A DNA stretch of 22,606 bases, taken from Sphaeroforma arctica JP610. Its lineage: Eukaryota; Opisthokonta; Ichthyosporea; Ichthyophonida. Below the pieces are notes generated by a model. It saw only the letters and a program-made list of their open reading frames with translations. It was not told the origin of the DNA and did no database searches. Made by a program: the position numbers and the translations under genes. The DNA is taken from NCBI RefSeq assembly GCF_001186125.1, contig NW_014040148.1:45387-67992 (forward strand). Reading direction: 5' to 3'. The stretch's first letter is position 1, and every line of letters starts with the position of its first letter. Below are positions 1 to 8,940 of the stretch, piece by piece.

Positions 1-75
1 TACCTAGTTGTCGACGATATAGAAGATGAAGCGAAGTATGTTTTAGATTCTATTTCTTATACTCATCCCTGTTAG
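1..75 (+). CDS. C-terminal end of a gene entering from the left
   Basis: Frame 1 is open from the first base and ends at TAG (73-75), giving the acidic tail YLVVDDIEDEAKYVLDSISY followed by THPC. The composition (DDIEDE, alternating charged and hydrophobic residues) looks more like protein than the surrounding sequence. The family cannot be recognised from 24 residues. A GTTAGT at 71 and a GTAAGT at 79 could be splice donors, so this may be an exon end rather than the true C-terminus. Confidence 0.35.
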   Translation, partial: YLVVDDIEDEAKYVLDSISYTHPC

Positions 76-380
76 TGTAAGTGTGATACAATAGTTTTAA
101 TTTGACAAACTGTTCATATACCGTCAAACGTTTTCATTTCGCATCCTTTGTAGCTTTATGTACAATATATGCTGGTTGTTCGCTAAATCATTACAGTGGA
201 TAATTAAGCATGTGTACAAATTTACCCCTTTGTGGCAACTAGTTGTTGATCCCAATTACATTTATTCTTGTATCACGTGCGAATTTTGTTCTGCTGCGGG
301 TACAATTCAGGAGTATTTAGCCTTAGCCACAATATCTATTTACACTGAGTGCAAGGTTCTACATAGCGGCTACTCCTGCG

Positions 381-397
381 ATATATATATATATATA
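381..397. repeat. (AT)n microsatellite
   Basis: Seventeen bases of perfect alternating A and T lie within non-coding DNA. No functional role is visible. Confidence 0.9.
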
Positions 398-696
398 AAC
401 ATGCTGGTTTTTATTCCCATTGATAGTCTCATGTAGATGATATTTAAAAGCCGGTATGACTAGCATAGGCGGCAAATTTTTACATAATAGTTATTACTAT
501 GCAACAGGTTATTCGCCATTCCCTTTGATGAGCGTTCTTCCGAATCCATTGCGGTTAATATACCGTGTAGCGGGAATATTTTTTTTATTTCAAAGGTACA
601 TGTGTAAGTCTGGAAGGTACTTCGCGTTGATTATGATAAAGAAATCCTCTTTGATAGCCTCTTACAAGTTACAATCTAGTATGATACATTTCCTCG

Positions 697-841
697 ACTC
701 GTGCTGGACTCGGTTCCGCATTACGAGTGTACTGTCAAGCGCTGAATTTAGCTTTCCAAATGTGTGGATGACATCGCCTTGTATTATCCTCATATGCTTT
801 TATGGCAAAGAGTGACTCTGCAAGATCCGATGAGTAAGTGA
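697..841. repeat. Diverged upstream copy of the 1.2-1.45 kb repeat
   Basis: Blocks here recur at 1187-1345 in the same order: a segment around CGAGTGTA.TGTCAAGCGCTG (713-741 and 1196-1219), then a GGATGACAT block, then AGTGACTCTGCAAGA followed by CCGATGAG.AAGTGATGTC. The spacing between blocks is similar in both copies, so this looks like an old duplication of about 145 bases rather than chance similarity. Confidence 0.6.
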
Positions 842-1246
842 TGTCAGATCGTATTGTGTACCAGTCCTATTATTTTGACAGCTGGGATGTCTTGTATATT
901 CCAAAATTCAGCCTGAGAGTGTCTTTCTTTCCTTCCTCATTACCAATGCAAATCATGAAAATGGATTTATCCCAATTAACTCGGTGCAAGGACGCGCGTA
1001 GTTGGGTCTACTCCTTGGTGGTCTACCAGTCATGATTTTTGATGCTACTCGAAGGGTGCGATCCTGACCACGGTTTAGTCTAGATGAACACTACTCATGT
1101 GTTCGTTGGTTTCCAGTAACGAACCTATACGACCATGATCACTACCCCTTGCTGATCTTACCTGAATCATGAAATGAGAGACGCGGTTCCGCCGTACGAG
1201 TGTAGTGTCAAGCGCTGAATTTACCTTTTCCGCAATGATGAGCGGA

Positions 1247-1446
1247 TGACATTGGCTTTGTGCTCTTCAATGGTGCTCTTACGGGAGGAGTGACTCTGCA
1301 AACCCCGATGAGAAAGTGACGTCTCACTAGTGAGTAAGACTTGCAATGACATCGACTTCATTCTCTTCTGTGGTGCTCTTATAAAAGTAGTGACTCTGCA
1401 AGACCCGATGAGCAAGTGATGTCTCACTAGTGAGTAAGACTTGCTC
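1247..1446. repeat. Two tandem copies of a 100-base unit with a 12-base palindrome
   Basis: Copy 1 spans 1247-1346 and copy 2 spans 1347-1446. Shared blocks include GGTGCTCTTA, AGTGACTCTGCAA, CCCCGATGAG or CCCGATGAG, and a final block TCTCACTAGTGAGTAAGACT. Each copy carries the perfect palindrome CTCACTAGTGAG (1323-1334 and 1423-1434, exactly 100 bases apart). The minus strand is open across both copies, but that frame simply follows the repeat and has no recognisable motif. Confidence 0.8.
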
Positions 1447-1842
1447 GCTATCAATAAACAGCTAGTGACTCGGTATCAATACATATGTGTTGTGAATTGC
1501 ATATGCATGCGCGTTGCGTGGTAATATCCAATTTGTGTTTCATTGAGATCTGATGATGAGCATAAAACCTTAGATCGAGGCGAGTATTGTAACCATGAGA
1601 AGTAATGTTGCCGAAAACGTCACTCGTTTGCAGAGGTGGACTTGCAATCTACAAGACATATCCGTTCAACTTTATCTTCTCGATTGTATGGCTACGATCC
1701 GTTCATGCCTATCCATCTTCTAGAATCATCTATATTGTGTTCCCATTTAATAAATACCAATGAATACAGAATATCCGGGGCGGCATGCAAAGATTGAAGC
1801 AGGCGCCTTTCGCAAACCCTTTTGATTGCAACCAAATGTAAG
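1447..1842. other. Spacer without identifiable features
   Basis: I see no open frame with protein-like composition, no repeat and no RNA-gene signature in this stretch. Confidence 0.5.
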
Positions 1843-1943
1843 GAATTTAGAAATTACCATTGTACAACTGCTGTCGACTGAGCAGCGAGTGCGCTTGAAT
1901 GAGAAGCAACTATCCCAAGCTGCTCAACTTTTGACAAAATATA
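1843..1943 (+). CDS. Candidate exon of an unrecognised plus-strand gene
   Basis: The frame reads TIVQLLSTEQRVRLNEKQLS followed by QAAQLLTKY, an amphipathic Q/L/E/K-rich helix-like peptide unlike its surroundings. The other two frames are closed by stops. An AG at 1841-1842 (or 1849-1850) could be the acceptor, and GTATTG at 1944 could be a donor leaving one base. That phase fits the next candidate exon at 2238, whose acceptor is much stronger. The family is unknown. It could be a decayed gene or chance; transcript data would decide. Confidence 0.25.
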
Positions 1944-2094
1944 GTATTGATATCTTATGCGTATGTAAAGATATTACAGGGATGACAATGGCTACGATGT
2001 GCATAAGTACTAGCGATGGAACCCTGCGATAACTGCTTACGTGGTAAACAGACACAAAAAATAAACGTAATGTTCATTCTGGTCTGTTGCTGTT

Positions 2095-2149
2095 GGGGAT
2101 GGGGGGTCAGGGGGTCAGAAAGAAGTGGGACGCAGGTGAAGTTGGGGGC
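2095..2149 (+). other. G-rich tract
   Basis: Runs of four, six, five, three and five G lie within about 55 bases (2095-2098, 2101-2106, 2110-2114, 2126-2128 and near 2143-2149). This could form a G-quadruplex on the plus strand, although one loop is about 11 bases long. The last run is inside the first copy of the 286-base tandem repeat and recurs in the second copy. Confidence 0.5.
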
Positions 2150-2237
2150 GACGTAATGTTGAATGTATATATTTCATCGTAGTCAAATTTTTATCATGAT
2201 ACTGTACAAACATTGACCACATTTTGTTCTGTCTCAG

Positions 2238-2330
2238 GAAGAATCCTCATTTGTGTTCGATTGACCAAAGAAACTGCAAATTTATGTGGGTATTCATACT
2301 TGGAAGTCATTCTTTGTGAACAGATACAAG
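2238..2330 (+). CDS. Candidate exon in copy A of the 286-base duplication
   Basis: The acceptor is very good: a pyrimidine-rich tract TTTTGTTCTGTCTCAG directly precedes the segment, and GTAATA follows it. The open frame reads RILICVRLTKETANLCGYSY followed by LEVILCEQIQ. The segment is 93 bases and both ends are phase 1, so it can be included, skipped or repeated without shifting frame. In phase it joins the candidate exon ending at 1943 on one side and the one starting at 2728 on the other. I do not recognise the family. Confidence 0.35.
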
Positions 2331-2523
2331 GTAATATTATAGTGATTTATAAATACATACTCGGCAGTTTGAATATGCAAATGAATGAAATTATGGTCTG
2401 CTTTTCGGGATCGTACTCAAAGTGAAGTTGGGGGCGACTTAATGTTGAATGTATATATTTCATCGTAGTCAAATTTTTATCATGATACTGTACAAACATT
2501 GACCACATTATGTTCTGTCTAAG

Positions 2524-2616
2524 GAAGAATCCTCACTTGTACTCGATTGACCAAAGAAACTGCAAATTTATGTGGGTATTCATACTTGGAAGTCATTCTT
2601 TGTGAACAGATACAAG
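2524..2616 (+). CDS. Candidate exon in copy B (duplicate of 2238-2330)
   Basis: This has the same 93 bases and frame as copy A, with ILICV changed to ILTCT. The acceptor reads CTAAG instead of CTCAG and the preceding tract has one T changed to A, so the splice signal looks slightly weaker. Because the phases match, a transcript could use either copy or both. Whether either is used is not visible here. Confidence 0.28.
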
Positions 2617-2727
2617 GTAATATTATAGTGATTTATAAATACATACTCGGCAGTTTGAATATGCAAATGAATGAAATTATGGTCTGCTTTTCGGGATCGT
2701 ACTCAAATAGAATATTATATTGCATAG

Positions 2728-2789
2728 AATGTGGTTCACGATCTCGCCCCTCTATGTGCTATATTCGGGAAAGCTGTTGCTTTTACTAG
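2728..2789 (+). CDS. Candidate last exon of the plus-strand candidate gene
   Basis: After an AG at 2726-2727 the frame that fits the preceding exon phase reads ECGSRSRPSMCYIRESCCFY and ends at TAG (2787-2789). It is cysteine- and arginine-rich and short. It is supported only by phase agreement with the duplicated exon upstream; there is no family match. Confidence 0.2.
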
Positions 2790-2889
2790 ATCTTCGATTA
2801 GGTGCATATCTTACCGAATACATACAATCGTCGGATTTGCGTGCGTACCAGAATCCGAACCTGTTCAGCTTCCAGTTTATCCTGCGTAA

Positions 2890-4235
2890 AGTTCATAGGG
2901 TATGGTTACGCTATCACATAGGGTTACTATAATGAAATACTTGTCAATATTGCTATCTTGGACGTCTAATAGGCGATACGACCGAGCACATTTGCTTGTT
3001 TTAGATTGTACTAAATATAGGTCCGGACAAAATAATGGTCATGATATAGCATGGATTATATCTCGTTAATAGCTCAGATCGGACAATACAAAACTTACAA
3101 AATTCAGGATAAATGGAAAGTGAAGAAATCGATGTAAAAAAGTTATACGAAGGTAGCCACGGACAAAGTACTCGTGTCCATTAGAAAATGTTGGAAACTC
3201 AAGATTGTTATGTCAAATCAAGACAGTTAAGATCACTAATAGGAATATACAACATTGCACATACATTATATATAAGTGATTACATGTGCAACAAACTCAC
3301 AAATCTTAGATCTAATAAAACCTGAAGAACTTTACATTGAAAATCATATGCAAAGTATTCCTGACTTCTTTGACAAAAGACAGTGTATAAGAATAAGCGG
3401 ATATGCCATTAAAAGCGAAATAAACAGTACATTTGGCCACGCAACCTTTATCTGCGTGCGGCATTTCTCGTCCAATTTTATAATTTTTTTAGGAGTCGAC
3501 ATAAGTGCATTCATTAAGATTGCTCAGAAGGTTCACATCGTAAACCTAATCAGCTTGTGAATTTTTGTACAATTTTATGCATATAGTGATGACCGGTTGT
3601 TTTCGAAATATATTTAGCGGCCTCTGATGCGCGACATGATAGAGCATGTATAAAATAGGTACCGATTACGCTATCACATTGTAAGGGTATTGTAGTGAAG
3701 TATCTGTGAATATTGCTATCTTAGACGTCTAACAGGCGATATGGCTGGGCACAATTTCTTGTTTCCAGATTTTATCATAACGATCATAAGCCCAAGCACA
3801 AGTATGGTCATACTAGGGCATACAATATATAACACTAATCACCCACACCGCATATATAAAACTCCCAAAACTCGGGATAAATGAAAGCGAAGTACTCTAT
3901 ATATGAAAAAGTGATACGAAAGAAGCCACAGACAAAATACGTACGTTTGAACTATAGAAGTTCATAGAAACTCAAGGCTATTATGTTAAATCGTGACTAT
4001 TGAGGTCACCAATAGAAATATACAACTGCATTGCATTGATAAAATCGTCATCACGCATAACTCGGGTGTATTATTACGGATACTATAAACTCACATAACT
4101 CAGTATATTTTAAAACGTAAAGAGATCGACATTGAAAATCACATACAAAGTATTCCTGACTCCTCTGGAAGAAGGTAGTGAGCAAAAATAAGCGGATATG
4201 CCATTATAAGCGAGAAAAAAAAAGCACAATTAGTC
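2890..4235. repeat. Old, diverged tandem duplication, about 0.76-0.8 kb per copy
   Basis: Matching blocks occur in the same order: TTACGCTATCACAT (2906 and 3666), the ATTGCTATCTT.GACGTCTAA block (about 2949 and 3712), ACATTGAAAATCA (3334 and 4129) and AATAAGCGGATATGCCATTA (about 3391 and 4188). The offset grows from 760 to 795 bases, so small insertions and deletions have accumulated. On the minus strand both copies contain an open stretch with a shared peptide QRSQEYF..DFQC; on the plus strand only the first copy is open (3276-3560). Confidence 0.7.
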
Positions 4236-4413
4236 GCGCAACGTTAATTTGCAGGTAAAATCTCTATTTCTGTGTTTTAGTTTTGGAGAAATCAACGTCA
4301 GTGCATTCCTTACATTTGATTATAATATCCACGTCATGAACTTACTCGGCTTTCACTCCCAACTTCCGCACACTATTATACATATAATGATATGGGCTGA
4401 ATTTGAAGCTCAT

Positions 4414-4524
4414 CTAGGGCCTTCGATGTGCTGTGTGTTGTGAGCTACGACACATTAGTGCATGTAAATCGTCTAGTTGTCGTATACTTGTATACATCGA
4501 ACCACATTCATACTCGGCCACTAA
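4414..4524 (-). CDS. Candidate minus-strand exon, copy 1 of the 299-base duplication
   Basis: The minus frame reads LVAEYECGSMYTSIRQLDDL followed by HALMCRSSQHTAHRRP and then a stop. An acceptor-like AATAGTTTAG precedes it. The duplicate at 4722-4823 keeps the frame with a few substitutions (S/P, R/G, L/T, M/S), which is the only support beyond composition. The family is unknown. It may be a broken or terminal exon, or a chance open stretch. Confidence 0.22.
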   Translation of the reverse strand, partial: LVAEYECGSMYTSIRQLDDLHALMCRSSQHTAHRRP

Positions 4525-4721
4525 ACTATTAAATGATCGACATACGTCTTTTTATTTCAAGTACACACATCATTATTGTGCGCTATTATGTGGACTACTC
4601 GTAATCCTTTCCATTTGATAAGAATATCCTCATCATGAGCTTATTCGGCTTTCACTCCCAACTTCCGCACAATATTATACGTATAGTGATAGGGGCTGAA
4701 TTAAAAACTCATCTAGGGCCT

Positions 4722-4823
4722 TCAATGTGCTGTATGTTGTGAGCTACGACACGATAGTGCGTGTGTATCATCTAGTTGTCCTATACTTGTATACATCGGA
4801 CCACATTCATACTCGGCCACTAA
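4722..4823 (-). CDS. Candidate minus-strand exon, copy 2 of the 299-base duplication
   Basis: The frame reads LVAEYECGPMYTSIGQLDDT followed by HALSCRSSQHTAH and then a stop, three codons earlier than in copy 1. Several differences from copy 1 change amino acids, so there is no clear sign of purifying selection. Confidence 0.2.
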   Translation of the reverse strand, partial: LVAEYECGPMYTSIGQLDDTHALSCRSSQHTAH

Positions 4824-4907
4824 ACTATTGAATAATTGACATATTTCTTTCTATTCAAGTACACACATCATTATTGTGCGCGCTATCATGTGGACTGCTC
4901 GTAGTCC

Positions 4908-7581
4908 TAAATCGTACTCATATCATTTTGAATCAACTTTACGAATAGTTAAATAGCAATCTACTAACTAGCCCATGACTAACCTGGCTGGTCCGCACAG
5001 AACTGAAGTTTAGTCATCTTATTTGGCATCTTTTAAGATTGTGTGTTCTGTTGATGTCCACAACGTAATTTAAATACAGAAGATTGCATTCACGCACATA
5101 TACTTTGGATACCTGATCAACGACTACAAGGAGACCACAGCATTCGCACGAACGATTTCCATGTTTGTTTATACTAGAGACAGTCACCCTGAGAGTAACA
5201 AAACAAATGATGATAATAAACTTTAAAACCAATTGATACTGATCCTGAATGCATGGGTGCAAAGTCTGTACCCACACATAAATCATCCAACTCCGCCATG
5301 CAAAACTTCAAAGTCCGCTTAATTCCGAACTTTACTCCTGTGCGGTTAATCACGGGTCGAGCAGTGCAGCCGCAGAAATTATGAGAGACATCACTCCGAA
5401 AAAAAAGTCGGCTGAGATCGATGTGAAATAACCAAACACACACGTTGTATAAATCGAGTACACATGCCAATTGCATATGAAGACTAAAATGTCTTCTACG
5501 ATGCCGCTGTACCCAAATTCTTGATGTATCAAATCTCGACTACACCACTTTTCTAAAGTTTAACAGGTACATTGATGTATAAAAACTTTCTACGTATTAT
5601 ATATTTGGTACTCACGTATGGCCATTAGAATTGGTCGAATCCGCACACAAATCTAGACATACCGCCAACATATTAAATATAATCCCGATTGACCAGCGAT
5701 AGATTCAAGTTGTATATTTAAACCCTGTCACGAACTGCCAGCAACAATATATACACTCGGAACTAATTCTAAATTACAATCTGTGTCGTACTCTGTAAAT
5801 TTCAGTCAGATATAGATGTTATGGATAATAATTACTCAAAACAGAAGTATTTGGTGGACTAATATACACGAAGTTGGAATTATGGTGGTTGTGTAAAAAT
5901 AACAGGAGTCATATTCATGACTGAGTCCGAGCTAACCTCTATGATGATGTACATTGACCAAATCTGGAATCACGATCGCTTAAAACCCTTTTAGCAACCT
6001 TTTGACGGCATATGCAGAAAAACAACAAATATACCAACAGAAAAAAATTGAGTACTACCTCAAATCTCTGTAACTGATCCACCCCGTTTGAGTGTGTACA
6101 CGAAATTATTGGAAACTTCGGACCATAGAACAGGCCATATAGCCGACACCAACTTTTTACTAAACAGTGTTGAAATATCTACCAACCAACTCTAATAATA
6201 CGATTCCTGTGCACGGTAGATAACATATAATCAACTCTCCTGATGATTTATAGTCAACCACATACAACCGAGTTGCATTTTAAAAAGTCTGAATACACTA
6301 GCACTGTGGAACCCATGGGTTATAATAGTATTGGAGTGCCGATGACTGTCTAATATAGCGGCACACGATATCTCGTAGATGTATCATAAAGAATATTCCA
6401 TGATGTATAGCAGCGTCTTTGAAACGCCACTCGCGGTGCACATCGGCTACCTCCCAATAACCAAGAAGTGGGGATTTATATTAGATACAGTCATGATATA
6501 ATTGTTGTGAAGATTATCCTGTATTGCCCTGTGATTATCACCACTCGCCTTGAAATGAACATAATATTGTGTACTACCAGTAGGTGGATATTCACCTGCC
6601 TCCAAGGTGCTCATTTAAACCGCTAGATGAGATATAAGAGAACTACAGGTTCTGTATTGTCTCGTGGAGTTTTACACGACGGATTGGATGCAATATCAAT
6701 GAAATGTTTTAAAAGGCGAGCAGATAAACGCGAGCAGAGTGTATACCTATAAAGCGTTATAATATGTCAACCGCTTTACTAAGGACGTTCGATGATGTAT
6801 GACCTCGATCCTACAAAGTTACTCTGGACTGTATGATATTCACTATACTGTAAACTAGTACGAAAGACCGTGTCAACCCACTTTTCACCTCTATAAGTAA
6901 TCAAAATTATTTTGATGAACCCCTTTACGAAGTTTACAGACATTTCAGCACAGTAATTCGTGTCCATTAAAATGCTCAATGTAATTTGAACTCGAAATTC
7001 CTGTGTACGCCAAGACTGTCTGTCGTTTTCTAGTTGTCACCACGTTAAGGTTTAAAATCACAAAAATGTATTTGATCTAATTTTCACTCTTTGGAGGGTT
7101 TCACGTTTAATAGTATTTGCTGACAACTATTGTGAGACAGCGGCGATAATCAATTTCTGAACCAAACTTCACATTGATCTTCAGCTGCAAGCACCCGCTT
7201 AGTTTATTGCATTCTCGTGATTAGACCACGGCGTTAAATTATAGATTGCGAGATGATGACGCAACATTCCTGATGGTGACCGGCGGAGCTCACTAGCTTA
7301 ATTTTACTTTATCCGTACTATGTCCTGCACACTCGACAGGGATGAAGTGATTGAACGAGACATTAAAGTTTTATTGTTTCATAGAGTACATTCCGAAGTG
7401 CAAAATTTAAGCGTGGCTCTCTCTACCAGGATTCCGTACAAGGAACACACCGCTGTTCAGTAAATTCACAATGGGGGCTTTCTTCTGGGTGAATGCTAAC
7501 GGCTCAATTTGTATCAGCAAATTGCACTCAAATTTCTTAAAATTGACAGCTTTTAAAGTTAGATATATGTGTCTGTATTGT
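4908..7581. other. Long stretch with no gene I can support
   Basis: This 2.7 kb is AT-rich and broken by stops in all frames. Two weak exon-like fragments were seen on the minus strand. One is around 5240-5350 (peptide CMAELDDLCVGTDFAPMHSG). The other is at about 6779-6890, reading EKWVDTVFRTSLQYSEYHTV after a good acceptor-like ATTACTTATAG. Neither could be connected to other exons or to a family. No repeat, RNA gene or CRISPR-like array is visible. Confidence 0.45.
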
Positions 7582-7860
7582 TTACAGAATACTTCGCACA
7601 GAGTCTATCTTGCCTTTGAGGTTGCCCCAACCAGTATCAGTGTCAAGAGGAGGGTTCTCTGTCATTAAATAATATTGTCGATGAATGTGGCTTCTAATGA
7701 ATTTATGCGCAGCTCTAAACGCATGAGATAGTCGATGGTCATATCGATGTGTTCGCTCCCAATCTTCAAGCTTCAATTGAGAATTGGAAGTACAACAAGA
7801 ATAAGTCACGGAAGTCAAATCAGAAAGGATGTGGTCTTGCAAATACTGCTCAAGTTCAGC
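7582..7860 (-). CDS. Last exon of an unrecognised minus-strand gene
   Basis: This is a 93-codon open frame with strongly protein-like, hydrophilic composition. It starts AELEQYLQDHILSDLTSVTY, continues through LEDWERTHRYDHRLSHAFRA and ends DTDTGWGNLKGKIDSVRSIL before TAA. It follows a good acceptor (GATTACAATTTTCAG, AG at 7861-7862) in phase 0. The exon at 8019-8159 ends in phase 0 at a GTAAGG donor, so the two join in frame and give a continuous helical stretch (EIQLRTLT then AELEQYLQ). The peptide has an acidic/aromatic helix, a histidine/arginine-rich middle and a charged tail, with no signal peptide or membrane span. I do not recognise the family, and the upstream extent of the gene is uncertain. 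Confidence 0.55.
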   Translation of the reverse strand, partial: AELEQYLQDHILSDLTSVTYSCCTSNSQLKLEDWERTHRYDHRLSHAFRAAHKFIRSHIHRQYYLMTENPPLDTDTGWGNLKGKIDSVRSIL

Positions 7861-8018
7861 CTGAAAATTGTAATCGAATTCTACTCTGATCTGTGGTTAT
7901 ATGACATAAACCATGACAATAAGAAGTCGCTGAAAATGAGGGTGTACTGATATATAATGAATACAGATATCTTACTATATTCATGGAAATACATCGATGT
8001 ACTTCCTCTGCACCTTAC

Positions 8019-8159
8019 AGTCAGTGTCCGTAGCTGAATTTCTGAGGTGTAGGTCGAAGAAATATTTTGATGTGTTTTCTGCGAATTATACACAACCCAG
8101 TATTCTTGATTTGATAATAAGGAACTAGATTCGCAGTAGTGCCCCAGACCAAAGACCAA
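8019..8159 (-). CDS. Penultimate exon of the same gene; first unit of the exon-like array
   Basis: The frame reads LVFGLGHYCESSSLLSNQEY, then WVVYNSQKTHQNISSTYTSE, then IQLRTLT, followed by a GTAAGG donor at 8018. The acceptor is most simply the AG at 8160-8161, but alternatives inside the segment exist. The WVVY.SQ.THQ core is shared with the repeat units to the right, so this exon is the conserved end member of the array. Its tail (SSTYTSEIQLRTLT) is unique. The 47 codons are free of stops and leave phase 0, which fits the last exon. Confidence 0.42.
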
Positions 8160-8940
8160 CTTTAGAGATATACTTCCATGCTATTGCCTTCAAAAGCACT
8201 TCAAGAACGAGTTGAGATATCAATCGTGGTTGCTTAATGTCCTACTTGTTGTCTGTGTTGTACCTCAGAAGAATAATTTGGTGTGTTTCCTGCGAACCAT
8301 ACACAACCCAGTAATCTCATACCGCAGCCGCCTTAAGCTCAGACATTCCATACGGACTTGGATTCGCAGTAGTACCTCAGACCAGCTTTATAAATATACT
8401 TCCATGCTGTTGCCCTCAAAAGCACTGCAAGAACGAGTTGATATGTCGATCGTTGTTGTACAATGTCCTACTTGTTGTATGTGTTGTACCTCGGGGAAGT
8501 AGTTTGGTGTGTTTCCTGCGAACCATACACAACCCAGTATTCTTATGCCGCAGCCGCTTTAGGATAAGACATTCCATCACAAGGATGTGGATCCGCAGTT
8601 GTGCCCCAGACCCACTTTAGATATACACTTCCATGATGTTGCCCTCAAAAGCACTTCAAGAACTAGTTGAGATGTCAATCGCTGTAGTATAACTACCTAC
8701 TTGTTGTGTGTGTTGTACCTCGGGAGAATACTTTGATGCGTTTCCTGCAAATCATACACAACCCATTCTTTTGCCGCAATCGCCTTAAGATCAGACATTC
8801 CATCATAAGAACTTGGATCCGCAGTATTGCCCCAGACCAACTTTAGAGATATACTTTCATGCTGTTGCTCTCAAAAGTACTTCAAGAACGAGTCGAGATG
8901 CCCATCGCTGTTACCTCGGCCGAATTAATGCTTCTCTGCG
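8040..8940. repeat. Tandem array, about 227-base units, four-plus copies, each exon-like
   Basis: Unit landmarks TACTTCCATG.TGTTGCC recur at about 8171, 8397, 8624 and 8852, and ACACAACCCA recurs in each unit. Each unit, read on the minus strand, has an AAAG acceptor-like site, a segment coding for a WVVY..QETHQ peptide and a donor CGAG|GTACAAC (GAG|GTACAAC in the unit at 8262-8400). A truncated further unit ends the array at about 8907-8940 with the same kind of donor. The units at 8262-8400 and 8487-8625 contain in-frame stops; the end units are open. The plus strand is also open over parts of the array, so the direction of coding rests on the splice signals and on the phase fit with 7582-7860. 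Confidence 0.85.
8719..8840 (-). CDS. Open exon-like unit at the right end of the array
   Basis: The frame reads LVWGNTADPSSYDGMSDLKA followed by IAAKEWVVYDLQETHQSILP, with no stop. It runs from an acceptor-like CTCTAAAG to a donor reached at CCGAG|GTACAAC, leaving two bases. It is the best-preserved homologue of the exon at 8019-8159. Joining it directly to 8019-8159 would not keep the phase, so either another unit lies between them in the transcript or this unit is no longer used. Confidence 0.3.

Larger units (their letters stand above)
76..1180. other. No convincing gene; AT-rich spacer
   Basis: Open stretches on the plus strand around 158-436, 456-815 and 838-1035 have no recognisable motif, an erratic hydrophobic/aromatic composition and no flanking splice or promoter signals, so I do not call them. 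The only structure seen is an (AT)n run at 381-397 and a first copy of a dispersed repeat at about 697-841. Confidence 0.5.
2136..2707. repeat. Recent tandem duplication, two 286-base copies
   Basis: Copy A (2136-2421) and copy B (2422-2707) abut exactly and differ at only about half a dozen positions by eye. Both begin GTGAAGTTGGGGGCGAC and end CTTTTCGGGATCGTACTCAA. The near identity points to a recent event. Each copy contains a 93-base exon-like segment between a splice acceptor and a splice donor, described separately. Confidence 0.92.
4309..4907. repeat. Tandem duplication, two copies of about 299 bases
   Basis: Copy 1 is about 4309-4607 and copy 2 about 4608-4907. Landmarks: TTTCACTCCCAACTTCCGCA at 4351 and 4650, GTTGTGAGCTACGACAC, ACTCGGCCACTAAACTATT and GTACACACATCATTATTGTG. 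The copies differ at several per cent of positions, so this is older than the 286-base duplication. Both copies hold a minus-strand exon-like frame, described separately. Confidence 0.88.

Noticed and set aside
1221-1454. Minus-strand 77-codon open frame over the 100-base repeat
   Set aside because: Its sequence is just the translated tandem repeat, with no splice or promoter signals.
8212-8620. Plus-strand open frames across the 227-base array (VLLVVCVVP and LRTIHNPV repeats)
   Set aside because: They follow the repeat period, are hydrophobic/cysteine-rich without a family match, and lack splice or promoter support. The minus strand gives phase-consistent exons instead.
8040-8940. CRISPR-like array
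   Set aside because: Repeat units are about 227 bases without the short repeat/unique spacer pattern, and the window is eukaryotic.
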